Shown here: positions 16,656 to 24,551 of the stretch, piece by piece
How positions within the stretch are numbered: the stretch's first letter is position 1
Layout of the letters: each line of letters opens with the position of its first letter
Assembly (NCBI GenBank): GCA_016212165.1
Contig: JACRGY010000124.1
Location: 1 to 33,143, forward strand
From: Nitrospirota bacterium
GTDB lineage: Bacteria; Nitrospirota; Thermodesulfovibrionia; Thermodesulfovibrionales; UBA1546
DNA length: 33,143 nucleotides
Reading direction: 5' to 3'
Position numbers and translations under genes: made by a program
The notes under the pieces: model-generated
What the model was told of the DNA's origin: nothing
What the model saw: only the letters and a program-made list of their open reading frames with translations
The model's database searches: none

Positions 16656-17349
16656 TTTTATATCCTTCTTGTTTCATTATCATATCAAGCAAAGAAAGCT
16701 CATAAGGCATGTCTATCTCTACAGATTCTTCTTCACTCATAACATACATCGCTATCCTGCCGCCAAGCCTGTTTTTCTCTTCCAATAATAATTTCGTCCC
16801 GGTTATATAAACCGAGCCGTTCTCCCTGTACACTTTATCCTCCGGCTTTATGTCCTGCCTTCTCGGCCGGTTCCTGTAATCATATAATGCAACAACCCTA
16901 CCGCCTTCATTCTTCCAGAAAAAACTATGGTTTTCACATACTGTCAAAAGGGAATCCGCTCCTGTTTCCAGGACCTTTTCTATGCATCTGTCAATTGTGC
17001 CTTTCTTCCTGTATGGAGAAGTAGGCTGTAAAAGCACAACATAATCCGGAAGACTTTCATGCTCTTTTTTTATTGACTCAAGCGCGTGTATTAATACAGG
17101 TTCCGTCGGGGTCGTGTCCAGGGCCAGTTCTTCAGGCCTGTTTATAATCCTGATCTTGTCATATTTCCTTGCGACGTTTGCAATCTCAGGAGAATCGGTC
17201 GAAACAAACACCTCGTCAATATAAGAAGATTCCAGCGCGGACTCTATGGAAAAACTCAACAGGGGTTTGCCGAGCAAAGGCTGTATGTTCTTATTTTGTA
17301 TCCCCTTGGACCCTCCGCGCGCAGGTATTATTGCAACAAATCTTTTCAG
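16642..17349 (-). CDS. neuA: CMP-nonulosonate (sialic acid-type) cytidylyltransferase, CTG start
   Basis: The frame encodes [20 protein letters not shown] at its N-terminus, the defining nucleotide-binding motif of CMP-sialate synthetases, then [15 protein letters not shown] and [14 protein letters not shown]. That N-terminus lies upstream of every ATG, GTG or TTG available in front of it. Directly before it is an in-frame TAA and then CTG at 17349. A GGAG sequence lies seven bases before the CTG, and the CTG overlaps the ugd stop as CTGA. I therefore place the start at CTG, giving 235 aa. The enzyme activates the NeuB product with CTP in the cytoplasm. A start at the TTG at 17277 would remove the catalytic P-loop and is unlikely. 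Confidence 0.9.
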   Translation of the reverse strand: MKRFVAIIPARGGSKGIQNKNIQPLLGKPLLSFSIESALESSYIDEVFVSTDSPEIANVARKYDKIRIINRPEELALDTTPTEPVLIHALESIKKEHESLPDYVVLLQPTSPYRKKGTIDRCIEKVLETGADSLLTVCENHSFFWKNEGGRVVALYDYRNRPRRQDIKPEDKVYRENGSVYITGTKLLLEEKNRLGGRIAMYVMSEEESVEIDMPYELSLLDMIMKQEGYKNENN

Positions 17350-18674
17350 TTACCGACTCCGATCTGATAATACTCAAATCCCAGTTCACTTAATTTTTCT
17401 TTATTATACTGATTCCTTCCGTCAAATATGATTTTCTTCTTGAGCCGCTTTGTCATCTCATCAAAATCAGGGCTCCTGAATTCTTTCCACTCTGTTATGA
17501 GAAGCAAGGCATCCGCATCCGTCAGGGCAGTATATTTTGAGTCTGTATATTCAACATTTTTGTAATCCTTCAGATAGTAGTTTTTCGCTATCTGCATTGC
17601 CTTTGGGTCATACGCCTTTATCCTTGCCCCGCGTCTCGAAAGCTCGCCTATTACAGTTATGCTCGACGCCTCTCTTGTATCGTCTGTTTCCGGTTTAAAG
17701 GATAATCCCCATACTGCAAAGGTATATTTGCCTAAATCCTCGCCAAATCTCTTTATAACCTTTTGCGCCAGCACGAGTTTCTGAGACTCATTCACTTCCT
17801 GAACTGCTCTAATCATCCTTGGCGCATATCCGTTTTCCAGCGCCAGCCTCTCCAAGGCCCTCACATCCTTAGGGAAACAGCTCCCGCCGTATCCGCACCC
17901 CGGATAGATAAAGCTGTATCCAATCCTGCTGTCACTGCCTAATCCGACCCTTACCTTGTTAACATCCGCTCCTACCCTTTCGCAGATATTTGCTATCTCA
18001 TTCATAAACGATATTTTTGTTGCAAGCATTGCATTAGCGGCATATTTTGTCATCTCGGCACTCTTTATATCCATTGAAATAAATCTTTCGTGGCTCCTCG
18101 TAAAGGGCGCAAAGAGTTCTTTTATCTTTTCGAGCGCCTTTGGATTATCCGCTCCTACCACAACCCTGTCCGGCCGCATAAAATCTTCAATCGCAGCGCC
18201 CTCTTTTAAAAATTCCGGGTTGGAGACAACATCGAACGGAATGTTAACTTTACGCCTGTTTAGCTCCTGCTGAATAACATCCCTGACCCTGTCGGCAGTG
18301 CCTACGGGAACAGTGGATTTATCCACGACGATCGTATAGTGGGAAATATATCTTCCTACATCCCGCGCTGCCTGTAAAACATACTGTAGATCAGCGCTCC
18401 CGTCCTCTCCCATAGGCGTGCCGACAGCAATGCAGCATATATCACTGTTGTCCAGCGCCTCTTTTATATCAGTAGTAAACCTTAAGGTTCCCAACTTGAA
18501 ATTCTCGGCTACCATTGTCTCAAGCCCGGGCTCATAGATAGGGATTTTACCCTGTTTAAGGCCTTCTACCTTTTTCTCATCCACATCAACACAAATAACG
18601 GTATTTCCCATCTGGGACATGCATGCTCCGGTAACAAGTCCAACATAGCCGGTGCCGATAATCGAGATCTTCAT
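17346..18674 (-). CDS. ugd: UDP-glucose 6-dehydrogenase
   Basis: This 442-aa protein is a UDP-glucose/GDP-mannose dehydrogenase. [14 protein letters not shown] at the N-terminus binds [13 protein letters not shown] and [14 protein letters not shown] are family motifs, and the catalytic cysteine C266 lies in [12 protein letters not shown]. The C-terminal domain has [17 protein letters not shown]. It oxidises UDP-glucose to UDP-glucuronate. With the epimerase at 29758 it could also supply UDP-galacturonate. Its stop codon overlaps the CTG start of neuA. A GDP-mannose dehydrogenase activity is possible, since manBC lie just upstream, but motif details and length favour the UDP-glucose enzyme. 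Confidence 0.92.
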   Translation of the reverse strand: MKISIIGTGYVGLVTGACMSQMGNTVICVDVDEKKVEGLKQGKIPIYEPGLETMVAENFKLGTLRFTTDIKEALDNSDICCIAVGTPMGEDGSADLQYVLQAARDVGRYISHYTIVVDKSTVPVGTADRVRDVIQQELNRRKVNIPFDVVSNPEFLKEGAAIEDFMRPDRVVVGADNPKALEKIKELFAPFTRSHERFISMDIKSAEMTKYAANAMLATKISFMNEIANICERVGADVNKVRVGLGSDSRIGYSFIYPGCGYGGSCFPKDVRALERLALENGYAPRMIRAVQEVNESQKLVLAQKVIKRFGEDLGKYTFAVWGLSFKPETDDTREASSITVIGELSRRGARIKAYDPKAMQIAKNYYLKDYKNVEYTDSKYTALTDADALLLITEWKEFRSPDFDEMTKRLKKKIIFDGRNQYNKEKLSELGFEYYQIGVGN

Positions 18675-18722
18675 AGCCTTATTTCTCTCTCATTGCATCT
18701 CTTATAAAATCCGTCAAATTTG

Positions 18723-20120
18723 TTACCTCTCATATTTATCATCCACCCTCACTATATCATCCTCTCCTACGTACTCTCCATTCTGGACCTCGATTATCTC
18801 CAGAGGCACCTTGCCCGGATTTTCAAGCCTGTGAAGTGTTGATTTCGGAACATATGCCGATTCATTCTCATGCACAAACATCTCCTTGCCGCCTATGGTC
18901 ACCTTTGCGCTTCCTTTTATTACTACCCAGTGCTCGGAACGGTGATAGTGCATCTGGTGGCTTAACTTTTCATTTGGGTTGACAACTATCCTCTTTATCT
19001 TATACCGCTCGCCGTCTTCAAGGATTGTAAAGCTTCCCCACGGCCTGAATGTGGTCAGATGGTCTAATGCCTCTTTACGACGGCCGGATTTTAGTTTATC
19101 CACAATATCTTTGACCTTCTGCGAGTGCCCTCTCTTTGCTACCAATATTGCATCATCTGTTTCAACCACCATGCAGTCCTCTAATCCTATTGTGGTTATC
19201 AGTCTCTTATTGCCGATTATCATTGTCCCCCTGGTGTCCAGTGCAATGAAATCGCCGCTTTTTATATTGCCTTTCTTGTCTTTCCGGAAGACCTCGGCCA
19301 ATGAATCCCATGAACCTATATCGTTCCAGTATAAATCAAGAGGCTGCATCACCACCTTCTTTGATTTTTCCATAACTGCATAGTCTATGGATATATTAGG
19401 CATTTTCTCAAATCCGGCTAACATCTCGTCAAAACTCATATCGAGCATTTTGCCTATCTTAGGAGCATACCTGCATAATTCTTCCGTCATTGTGCCTATG
19501 GTGAAAGCAAACATCCCTGAGTTCCAGTAGTAATTGCCCTGTTTCAGATAACGTTTTGCAGTCCCGGCATCGGGTTTTTCGGCAAACTTTTCTACTTTAT
19601 AACTTTCTGTGCCCTTGCCTTTGCCTATACCTTTACCTGCCTTTATATATCCATAACCTGTCTCCGGCCTGGCAGGCTTTATCCCGAATGTTACTACATA
19701 CCCTTCTTTAGCAACCTCCTCAGAAAAACTTAGATATTCAGCAAATTTCTCGGGAGGCTTTATTATATGGTCTGATGGCGAAACAAACAAAACATCGTCT
19801 TCCTTGCACCCGAGCTTATCAATGCAGTATTTTATTCCAAGGGCTATTGCCGGCGCTGTATTCCTGCTTGCCGGTTCAAGGATTATGTTAGTAATAGGCA
19901 CTGCAGACAAAGAGTTCAAGTCAGACAAAACATGAAATTTATAATCGCTGTTTGTCATAACAATGATATCATCGGGAGAGACGACCCTTAAAAGCCTCTC
20001 TGCAGTCTGCTGCAGCAATGATTTATCACCGTTTAATTTCAAAAACTGTTTTGGATAATTCCTTCTGCTCAGAGGCCAGAGCCTTGTGCCGCTGCCTCCG
20101 GCAAGGATTAACGCCTTCAT
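18723..20120 (-). CDS. manC: Mannose-1-phosphate guanylyltransferase / mannose-6-phosphate isomerase
   Basis: This is a 465-aa bifunctional-type enzyme. The N-terminal nucleotidyltransferase carries LAGGSGTRLWPLSRRNYPKQ at residues 6-25. The C-terminal cupin carries HYHRSEHWVVIKGSA and the family-typical FRPWGSFTILEDGERYKIKRI lead-in, as in type II phosphomannose isomerase. Together with manB it makes GDP-mannose from fructose 6-phosphate via mannose 6-phosphate. It overlaps manB by four bases (ATGA), so expression is coupled. Length and motifs agree with AlgA/ManC enzymes, and I see no missing key residue. Confidence 0.94.
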   Translation of the reverse strand: MKALILAGGSGTRLWPLSRRNYPKQFLKLNGDKSLLQQTAERLLRVVSPDDIIVMTNSDYKFHVLSDLNSLSAVPITNIILEPASRNTAPAIALGIKYCIDKLGCKEDDVLFVSPSDHIIKPPEKFAEYLSFSEEVAKEGYVVTFGIKPARPETGYGYIKAGKGIGKGKGTESYKVEKFAEKPDAGTAKRYLKQGNYYWNSGMFAFTIGTMTEELCRYAPKIGKMLDMSFDEMLAGFEKMPNISIDYAVMEKSKKVVMQPLDLYWNDIGSWDSLAEVFRKDKKGNIKSGDFIALDTRGTMIIGNKRLITTIGLEDCMVVETDDAILVAKRGHSQKVKDIVDKLKSGRRKEALDHLTTFRPWGSFTILEDGERYKIKRIVVNPNEKLSHQMHYHRSEHWVVIKGSAKVTIGGKEMFVHENESAYVPKSTLHRLENPGKVPLEIIEVQNGEYVGEDDIVRVDDKYER

Positions 20121-21544
20121 TGAGCCTCTGCCTCCATCGCTTTTTCAAATTCCCTTTCCATAAAGGCCCTGTAATTGCTCAGGCTGACTTCATCTGCTGC
20201 CTCCACCCTCATGACTACAACAGGCTGCGTATTACTTGCCCTCACCAAACCCCATCCTTTCTCAAATAGGACCCTCACGCCATCCATGCTATTCACGTCA
20301 ACTACTCTGTAAGGCGCTCCCCCGCTCGCCTTATAATCAAAAAAACGGGATACAACCCTCTTAACCACATCCCTTTTTATATCTTCAGGACATTCAATCC
20401 TTATCTCCGGAGTGTAAAACACCATGGGGACATCTGCAAGAAGCCCTTTTATATCCATCTCTGTTTTTTTCATTATCTCAATCAGTCTCAGCGTAGTATA
20501 AATGGCATCATCATAGCCAAAATATCTGTCGCCTATGAATATATGCCCGCTGAACTCGCCGGCAAGGAGCGCTCCATCTTCCCCCATCTTCTGTTTTATC
20601 AGTGAGTGGCCGGTCTTCCACATTACAGGTATGCCCCCGTGTTCCCTTATGTCGTCAAACATTATCTGGGAACACTTTACATCGCCTATTATCTTTGCGC
20701 CCTTATTTTCTCTTAACAAATCACGACTGAGGACTATCATCAAGTGGTCACCCCATACAATTTTACCATCCCTGTCCACAACCCCTATCCTGTCTGCATC
20801 TCCGTCATATCCAATCCCAATATCAGCTTCAGCCATTATAGTTTCAGCAATTAAATCCTGCATATTTTCAATAACAGTAGGGTCAGGATGATGATTGGGG
20901 AAATTACCATCAGGTTCACAGTAAAGCGGTATCATATCACAGCCGATGTTGCTCAGGATTTCAGGAACAACAATGCCGGCTGTTCCATTGCCTGCATCTA
21001 TAACAACTTTGTATCTTTTGAATCCGGCATCATTCAGATACGAAAATTCGTTTAGCATATATTTCTTATAGGCATCAACTATGTTATAGCCCTTGAGCTG
21101 CCCTTTTCTGCCGGAGAGTATCCATTCCTCTTTTATTATTATTTCTCTGAGCCTTTGTATGTCACTGCCAAAAATAGTTGACTTGCCGATGCTCAGTTTA
21201 AACCCATTATATTCCGGCGGATTATGACTGCCTGTAACCATAATGCCTCCATCCAGATTAAGATGGAAGATTGAAAAATATTGCAGAGGAGTAGGACAAA
21301 CTCCTAAATCATACACATCAAGGCCTGAAGAGATTATTCCTTCAATTATGCCTGATGCCAGTTCCTCCGAACTAAGCCTGACATCTCTTCCAATACTTAC
21401 ACACTTTGCCTCAGAATTTGTTTTTTTCAGCAAACAGCTAAATGCCCTACCAATGGAAATGGCAGCATCCCTATCAATATCCTTCCCTACAACTCCTCTT
21501 ATGTCATATTCCTTAAATATCCTGTCATCTAACATCTTAGCCAT
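20117..21544 (-). CDS. manB: Phosphomannomutase/phosphoglucomutase
   Basis: This is a member of the AlgC/ManB family. The catalytic phosphoserine is in VTGSHNPPEYNG (S106 from the chosen start), the magnesium loop is YDGDADRIGVVDRDG, the sugar loop is GEFSGHIF and the phosphate-binding loop is RASNTQPV. I start at ATG 21544 (475 aa). The frame is open to a TTG at 21577, and a TTG eight codons in follows AAGGGG, so the exact start is uncertain by up to 11 codons. It interconverts mannose 6-phosphate and mannose 1-phosphate, and possibly the glucose phosphates, feeding manC. Its 5' leader contains palindromes and an ops-like sequence next to the NusG-like gene. Confidence 0.92.
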   Translation of the reverse strand: MAKMLDDRIFKEYDIRGVVGKDIDRDAAISIGRAFSCLLKKTNSEAKCVSIGRDVRLSSEELASGIIEGIISSGLDVYDLGVCPTPLQYFSIFHLNLDGGIMVTGSHNPPEYNGFKLSIGKSTIFGSDIQRLREIIIKEEWILSGRKGQLKGYNIVDAYKKYMLNEFSYLNDAGFKRYKVVIDAGNGTAGIVVPEILSNIGCDMIPLYCEPDGNFPNHHPDPTVIENMQDLIAETIMAEADIGIGYDGDADRIGVVDRDGKIVWGDHLMIVLSRDLLRENKGAKIIGDVKCSQIMFDDIREHGGIPVMWKTGHSLIKQKMGEDGALLAGEFSGHIFIGDRYFGYDDAIYTTLRLIEIMKKTEMDIKGLLADVPMVFYTPEIRIECPEDIKRDVVKRVVSRFFDYKASGGAPYRVVDVNSMDGVRVLFEKGWGLVRASNTQPVVVMRVEAADEVSLSNYRAFMEREFEKAMEAEAQ

Positions 21545-21572
21545 GCCTATCAACTGTTTTTCCCCTTGTTTT

Positions 21573-21587
21573 CGCAACGCTCCGCCC
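21573..21587 (-). promoter_or_regulatory. ops-like sequence in the manB leader
   Basis: Read on the minus strand this is GGGCGGAGCGTTGCG. The RfaH ops element has GGCGGTAGC followed by GTG; this site has GGCGG-AGCGTTG, one base shorter in the core. It lies downstream of a NusG/RfaH-type gene and about 30-40 bases before the manB start, where an antiterminator loading site would act. The match is imperfect and could be chance. Confidence 0.3.
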
Positions 21588-21600
21588 TTTCAGTTACATA

Positions 21601-21644
21601 TCCCGGTTCGCGGGAATTGCAACCTAAGGCATTTCTTAAGAAAT
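21601..21644 (-). promoter_or_regulatory. Leader palindromes: hairpin and 14-bp inverted repeat
   Basis: Two self-complementary elements lie in the 107-base gap between the nusG-like gene and manB. One is TCCCG-GTTCG-CGGGA at 21601-21615, a small hairpin. The other is the perfect palindrome ATTTCTTAAGAAAT at 21631-21644. Neither is followed by a clear T-run, so they are not simple intrinsic terminators. They are candidates for a leader structure or protein-binding site ahead of the ops-like sequence. Confidence 0.45.
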
Positions 21645-21650
21645 CTATAT

Positions 21651-21656
21651 ATTATA
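21651..21656 (-). promoter_or_regulatory. Candidate -10 box at the end of the nusG-like gene
   Basis: On the minus strand this reads TATAAT, a perfect -10 hexamer, in the context CTTGTATAATATATAG. No convincing -35 is visible 17 bases upstream, and the TG of an extended -10 is misplaced by one base. It could start a transcript covering manB onward. Support is weak because the local sequence is AT-rich. Confidence 0.3.
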
Positions 21657-22182
21657 CAAGTTCTACCTCTGATGCGTCTATCTTTAGAGACACTCCCTGC
21701 CGGAGTATATCAACTGAAAGCACAAGAATATGCTGCCCGGTCCTTTCAGCAAGGATTCCCTCCACACCGGCCAATGGCCCTCTTTTTATCCTGACCATCT
21801 GCCCTTCCTTCAGATACGGATAAGGGTCAAGGGATTCTTTATTTTCAACAAGCCTCTTTAAAAAAATTACCTGGTCTTCCGGCACAGGTTCCGGCTCACC
21901 GGGAATCATTTCAAGGAATCTCACAACACCCCTGATTTTCAGAACAGCCAGCATATTATGGTAGTTTTTACTGATGTGAACAAAGAGATAGCCCGGGAAA
22001 AGCGGCAGGATTACCAGTTTCTTTCTGTCCTTCCACCTGTTAACCCTTTCAACTATTGGCAGGAATGCTTCTATCCCAACCTTTGTCAATCTTTCCACGA
22101 CCTGAAATTCATGCCTGGACCTCACATGAATGGCATACCAACCCGGTTGCGAGTCGCAACGACAAAGCTCAGCGCGCTCCAT
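21652..22182 (-). CDS. NusG/RfaH-type transcription antiterminator paralogue
   Basis: This 176-aa protein has an NGN domain beginning WYAIHVRSRHEFQVVERL and continuing with IEAFLPIVERVNRWKDRKK, LPLFPGYLFVHI and VVRFLEMIPGEPEPVPEDQV. It ends in a KOW domain with VRIKRGPLAGVEGILAE at about residues 130-147. This architecture is shared with UpxY/LoaP/RfaH proteins that help polymerase read long polysaccharide operons. It sits inside the cluster rather than at the head, overlaps the WbaP-type gene by 14 bases, and is followed by a leader with an ops-like sequence. It probably acts on this locus, by inference from position. Confidence 0.88.
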   Translation of the reverse strand: MERAELCRCDSQPGWYAIHVRSRHEFQVVERLTKVGIEAFLPIVERVNRWKDRKKLVILPLFPGYLFVHISKNYHNMLAVLKIRGVVRFLEMIPGEPEPVPEDQVIFLKRLVENKESLDPYPYLKEGQMVRIKRGPLAGVEGILAERTGQHILVLSVDILRQGVSLKIDASEVELV

Positions 22183-23623
22183 CTCCCCTTAGAACCACTT
22201 TTACTGTTTTAAACAGGATAATAATATCCAGCCATAAGTTCCAGTTTCGCACATACCATGAATCAAGGGCAATTCTGTATTCATAGCTTGTATTGCTTCT
22301 TCCGGAAACCTGCCACAGGCCTGTAATTCCGGGAGTGACACTGAAACACAAGTCAGCTCTATCTTTATAATATTTATCTATCTCATCCTGGGTAACCGGC
22401 CTTGGGCCGACAAGGCTCATATCGCCTTTCAAAACATTAAATATCTGCGGAAGTTCATCAAGAGATGTTCTTCTCAAAAAGCGCCCGACCCTCGTAATAC
22501 GAGGATCATCTTTGAGCTTCCAGAATTTCCCCCATTCCGTTCTTGCCTCCTCATTACTTTCAAGAAGCTCCTGCAGCCTTTCCCCTGCATCTCTATACAT
22601 TGTCCTGAATTTATAGCATTTGAAGCCCTTTCCCTTTTTACCGACCCTGTCCTGGAAAAACATGACAGGCCCTTTCGAATCAAGCTTTATAAGAATAGCA
22701 ATAAGCGCCATCGGAATAAACATAAACAGCACAAATAAAACACTAAAAAACAACTCAAAACATTTCTTTATGAAAACATTAAAGGGCCTTTCCAGATTAT
22801 TCTTTACCTCAAGCGCAAATGCCTGCTCATGAAAAAAATGCTGAAGGCTTGTCCCCAAAACTGCAACGCCGAACATATCAGGCACAAAAAGGATACGTTC
22901 CACTTTATGCTGAAGATTGTTTATAAGCCCCTGAAGCCTTTCTTTTCCTGCACTTGGCATAGCAATAAAAATGTCCGAGATGCCGCAGCTATTTATATAG
23001 CTGGATGCCTTGTCCACACCCCTGTGGACCTTTATCCCGTCCACTTCCTCTCCAACCTTTTCAGGGTCATCGTCAAGAAAACCTACGACCTCATAGCCAT
23101 AGTTAGGTTCTTTCCTGAGCGCCCTTGCGATAAGCCTTCCTGTGTCGCCTGCACCGAGAATCAAAACCCTCCTGCTCAAAAAACCCAGCCTTCTAAGAAC
23201 TTTTTTTGAGGCTATCCGTATCAAAGGGAGAAGCAGGATTGCAAGCACTCCCGAAAGGATAATGACGGTCCTTGATATATCATCGCTGAGTTTGCCTATG
23301 GAGATTATTGTAAATATGCCTATTGTTGAAAAAAACGACGTCTTCCACAGTGCCTTTATCTCATCCCAGAAAGAAAACCTTTTGGTATAAAGCCCCTCAT
23401 AGTAAAACAGGAAGACCCATAAAAAAAATATCCACCATGCACTGATAAGGTTCCTGAAAGGAGGCTCAGGAGGAAAACCCGCATATATACGAGGCAGCAA
23501 ATCAGTCCTTATAATGGTCGAAAGCCGGAATATTCCCAGTATAGAGAGTATATCCATACCGGAAAGAGACACAAACTCTACTATTGTTTTTAATCTGTTA
23601 TTCAATGCCTTTTTCACTGCCAT
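22169..23623 (-). CDS. Polyprenyl-phosphate sugar-1-phosphate transferase (WbaP/WcaJ type)
   Basis: This 484-aa membrane enzyme starts glycan assembly by transferring a sugar phosphate to undecaprenyl phosphate. Hydrophobic N-terminal segments lie at about 15-35, 62-75, 100-110 and 118-135. A Rossmann-like soluble domain starts at RVLILGAGDTGRLIARA near 152-168. A further hydrophobic stretch around 285-310 (FFSVLFVLFMFIPMALIAIL) leads into the catalytic bacterial sugar transferase domain: YKFRTMYRDAGERL, SLDELPQIFNVLKGDMSLV and GPRPV. Full length and all catalytic motifs are present. It is co-translated with the NusG-like gene downstream. The sugar (galactose, glucose or a modified sugar) is not evident. 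Confidence 0.93.
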   Translation of the reverse strand: MAVKKALNNRLKTIVEFVSLSGMDILSILGIFRLSTIIRTDLLPRIYAGFPPEPPFRNLISAWWIFFLWVFLFYYEGLYTKRFSFWDEIKALWKTSFFSTIGIFTIISIGKLSDDISRTVIILSGVLAILLLPLIRIASKKVLRRLGFLSRRVLILGAGDTGRLIARALRKEPNYGYEVVGFLDDDPEKVGEEVDGIKVHRGVDKASSYINSCGISDIFIAMPSAGKERLQGLINNLQHKVERILFVPDMFGVAVLGTSLQHFFHEQAFALEVKNNLERPFNVFIKKCFELFFSVLFVLFMFIPMALIAILIKLDSKGPVMFFQDRVGKKGKGFKCYKFRTMYRDAGERLQELLESNEEARTEWGKFWKLKDDPRITRVGRFLRRTSLDELPQIFNVLKGDMSLVGPRPVTQDEIDKYYKDRADLCFSVTPGITGLWQVSGRSNTSYEYRIALDSWYVRNWNLWLDIIILFKTVKVVLRGDGAR

Positions 23624-23674
23624 CTATTATCCATATAATTTCTGATGCGCGCTTAATTGTATAACAAAACTCTG

Positions 23675-24526
23675 TTAAATACTGCCCGCAAGAAATTTCT
23701 TCAGGGCAACCTCACGCTTTTCAGGGATATAGCCGGTAGCAAGCCTCATAATCTCTGTATCCAGCACAGAATATGCCGGACGCCTTGCAGGACGTGGAAA
23801 CTCATCAGAGGTTACCGGGATTATCTCTGCTTTTATGCCTGCAGTCGAAATAATCTCCCTGGCGTAATCAAACCAGCTTATGCCATTGCCTGAATCATCG
23901 GCAATGTGATATATCCCGAACTTACCGCTCTCAATAAGTTTTTTTATTCCCGCTGACAAACTCACGGTAGATGTTGGAGAGCCAATCTGGTCTGTTACTA
24001 CCTTAATCACAGAGTGCTCCCTTGCAAGCTTAAGAATCGTCAATACAAAGTTGCTGTTCCCTCTGCCGTAAAGCCCGCTTGTCCTTACTATATAGAATTT
24101 ATCCAATATCCACTGGATATATTTTTCCCCTGCAAGCTTTGACTCGCCGTAAACACTCAACGGATTCGTATTGTCAAACGGCGTATAAGGCCTGCCTTTC
24201 CTGCCGTCAAAAACATAGTCTGTGCTTATATGGCATAAAGGGATTCTCATCTCTGCACAGGCAATAGCAAGGTTCTGAACACCAATAGCGTTAGCCATAA
24301 AAACCCTGTCCCTTTCGCCTGCTGCCTCTGCCTTATCCACATTTGCATAAGCAGCGCAATTTATGACTATCTCAGGCGCAGCGCTCTTTATATTATTTAA
24401 CACAACATCTTTTTGGGTTATATCCATTTCCTGTCTCGAAAATGGCAGGACCTCATGACCCTCCTTAAGCAGAGGGATTAAATCCTGTGCAAGCATGCCC
24501 TTTGAACCGGTTACCAAAATTTTCAT
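23675..24526 (-). CDS. rmlD: dTDP-4-dehydrorhamnose reductase
   Basis: This 283-aa extended SDR has MKILVTGSKGMLAQDLIPLL for NAD(P) binding and NCAAYANVDKAE. It also has the diagnostic STDYVFDGRKGRPYTPFD with YGESKLAGE (YxxxK), and a C-terminal ARRPAYSVLDT segment typical of RmlD. It completes dTDP-L-rhamnose synthesis with rmlA, rmlB and the rmlC-like cupin. It is displaced from rmlB by an inserted 2-kb gene, and an 80-base near-copy of its own 5' end remains beside rmlB. Start ATG 24526 is clear. Confidence 0.94.
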   Translation of the reverse strand: MKILVTGSKGMLAQDLIPLLKEGHEVLPFSRQEMDITQKDVVLNNIKSAAPEIVINCAAYANVDKAEAAGERDRVFMANAIGVQNLAIACAEMRIPLCHISTDYVFDGRKGRPYTPFDNTNPLSVYGESKLAGEKYIQWILDKFYIVRTSGLYGRGNSNFVLTILKLAREHSVIKVVTDQIGSPTSTVSLSAGIKKLIESGKFGIYHIADDSGNGISWFDYAREIISTAGIKAEIIPVTSDEFPRPARRPAYSVLDTEIMRLATGYIPEKREVALKKFLAGSI

Positions 24527-24551
24527 TTTTTCTGCCTTTTATTCAAAAATT

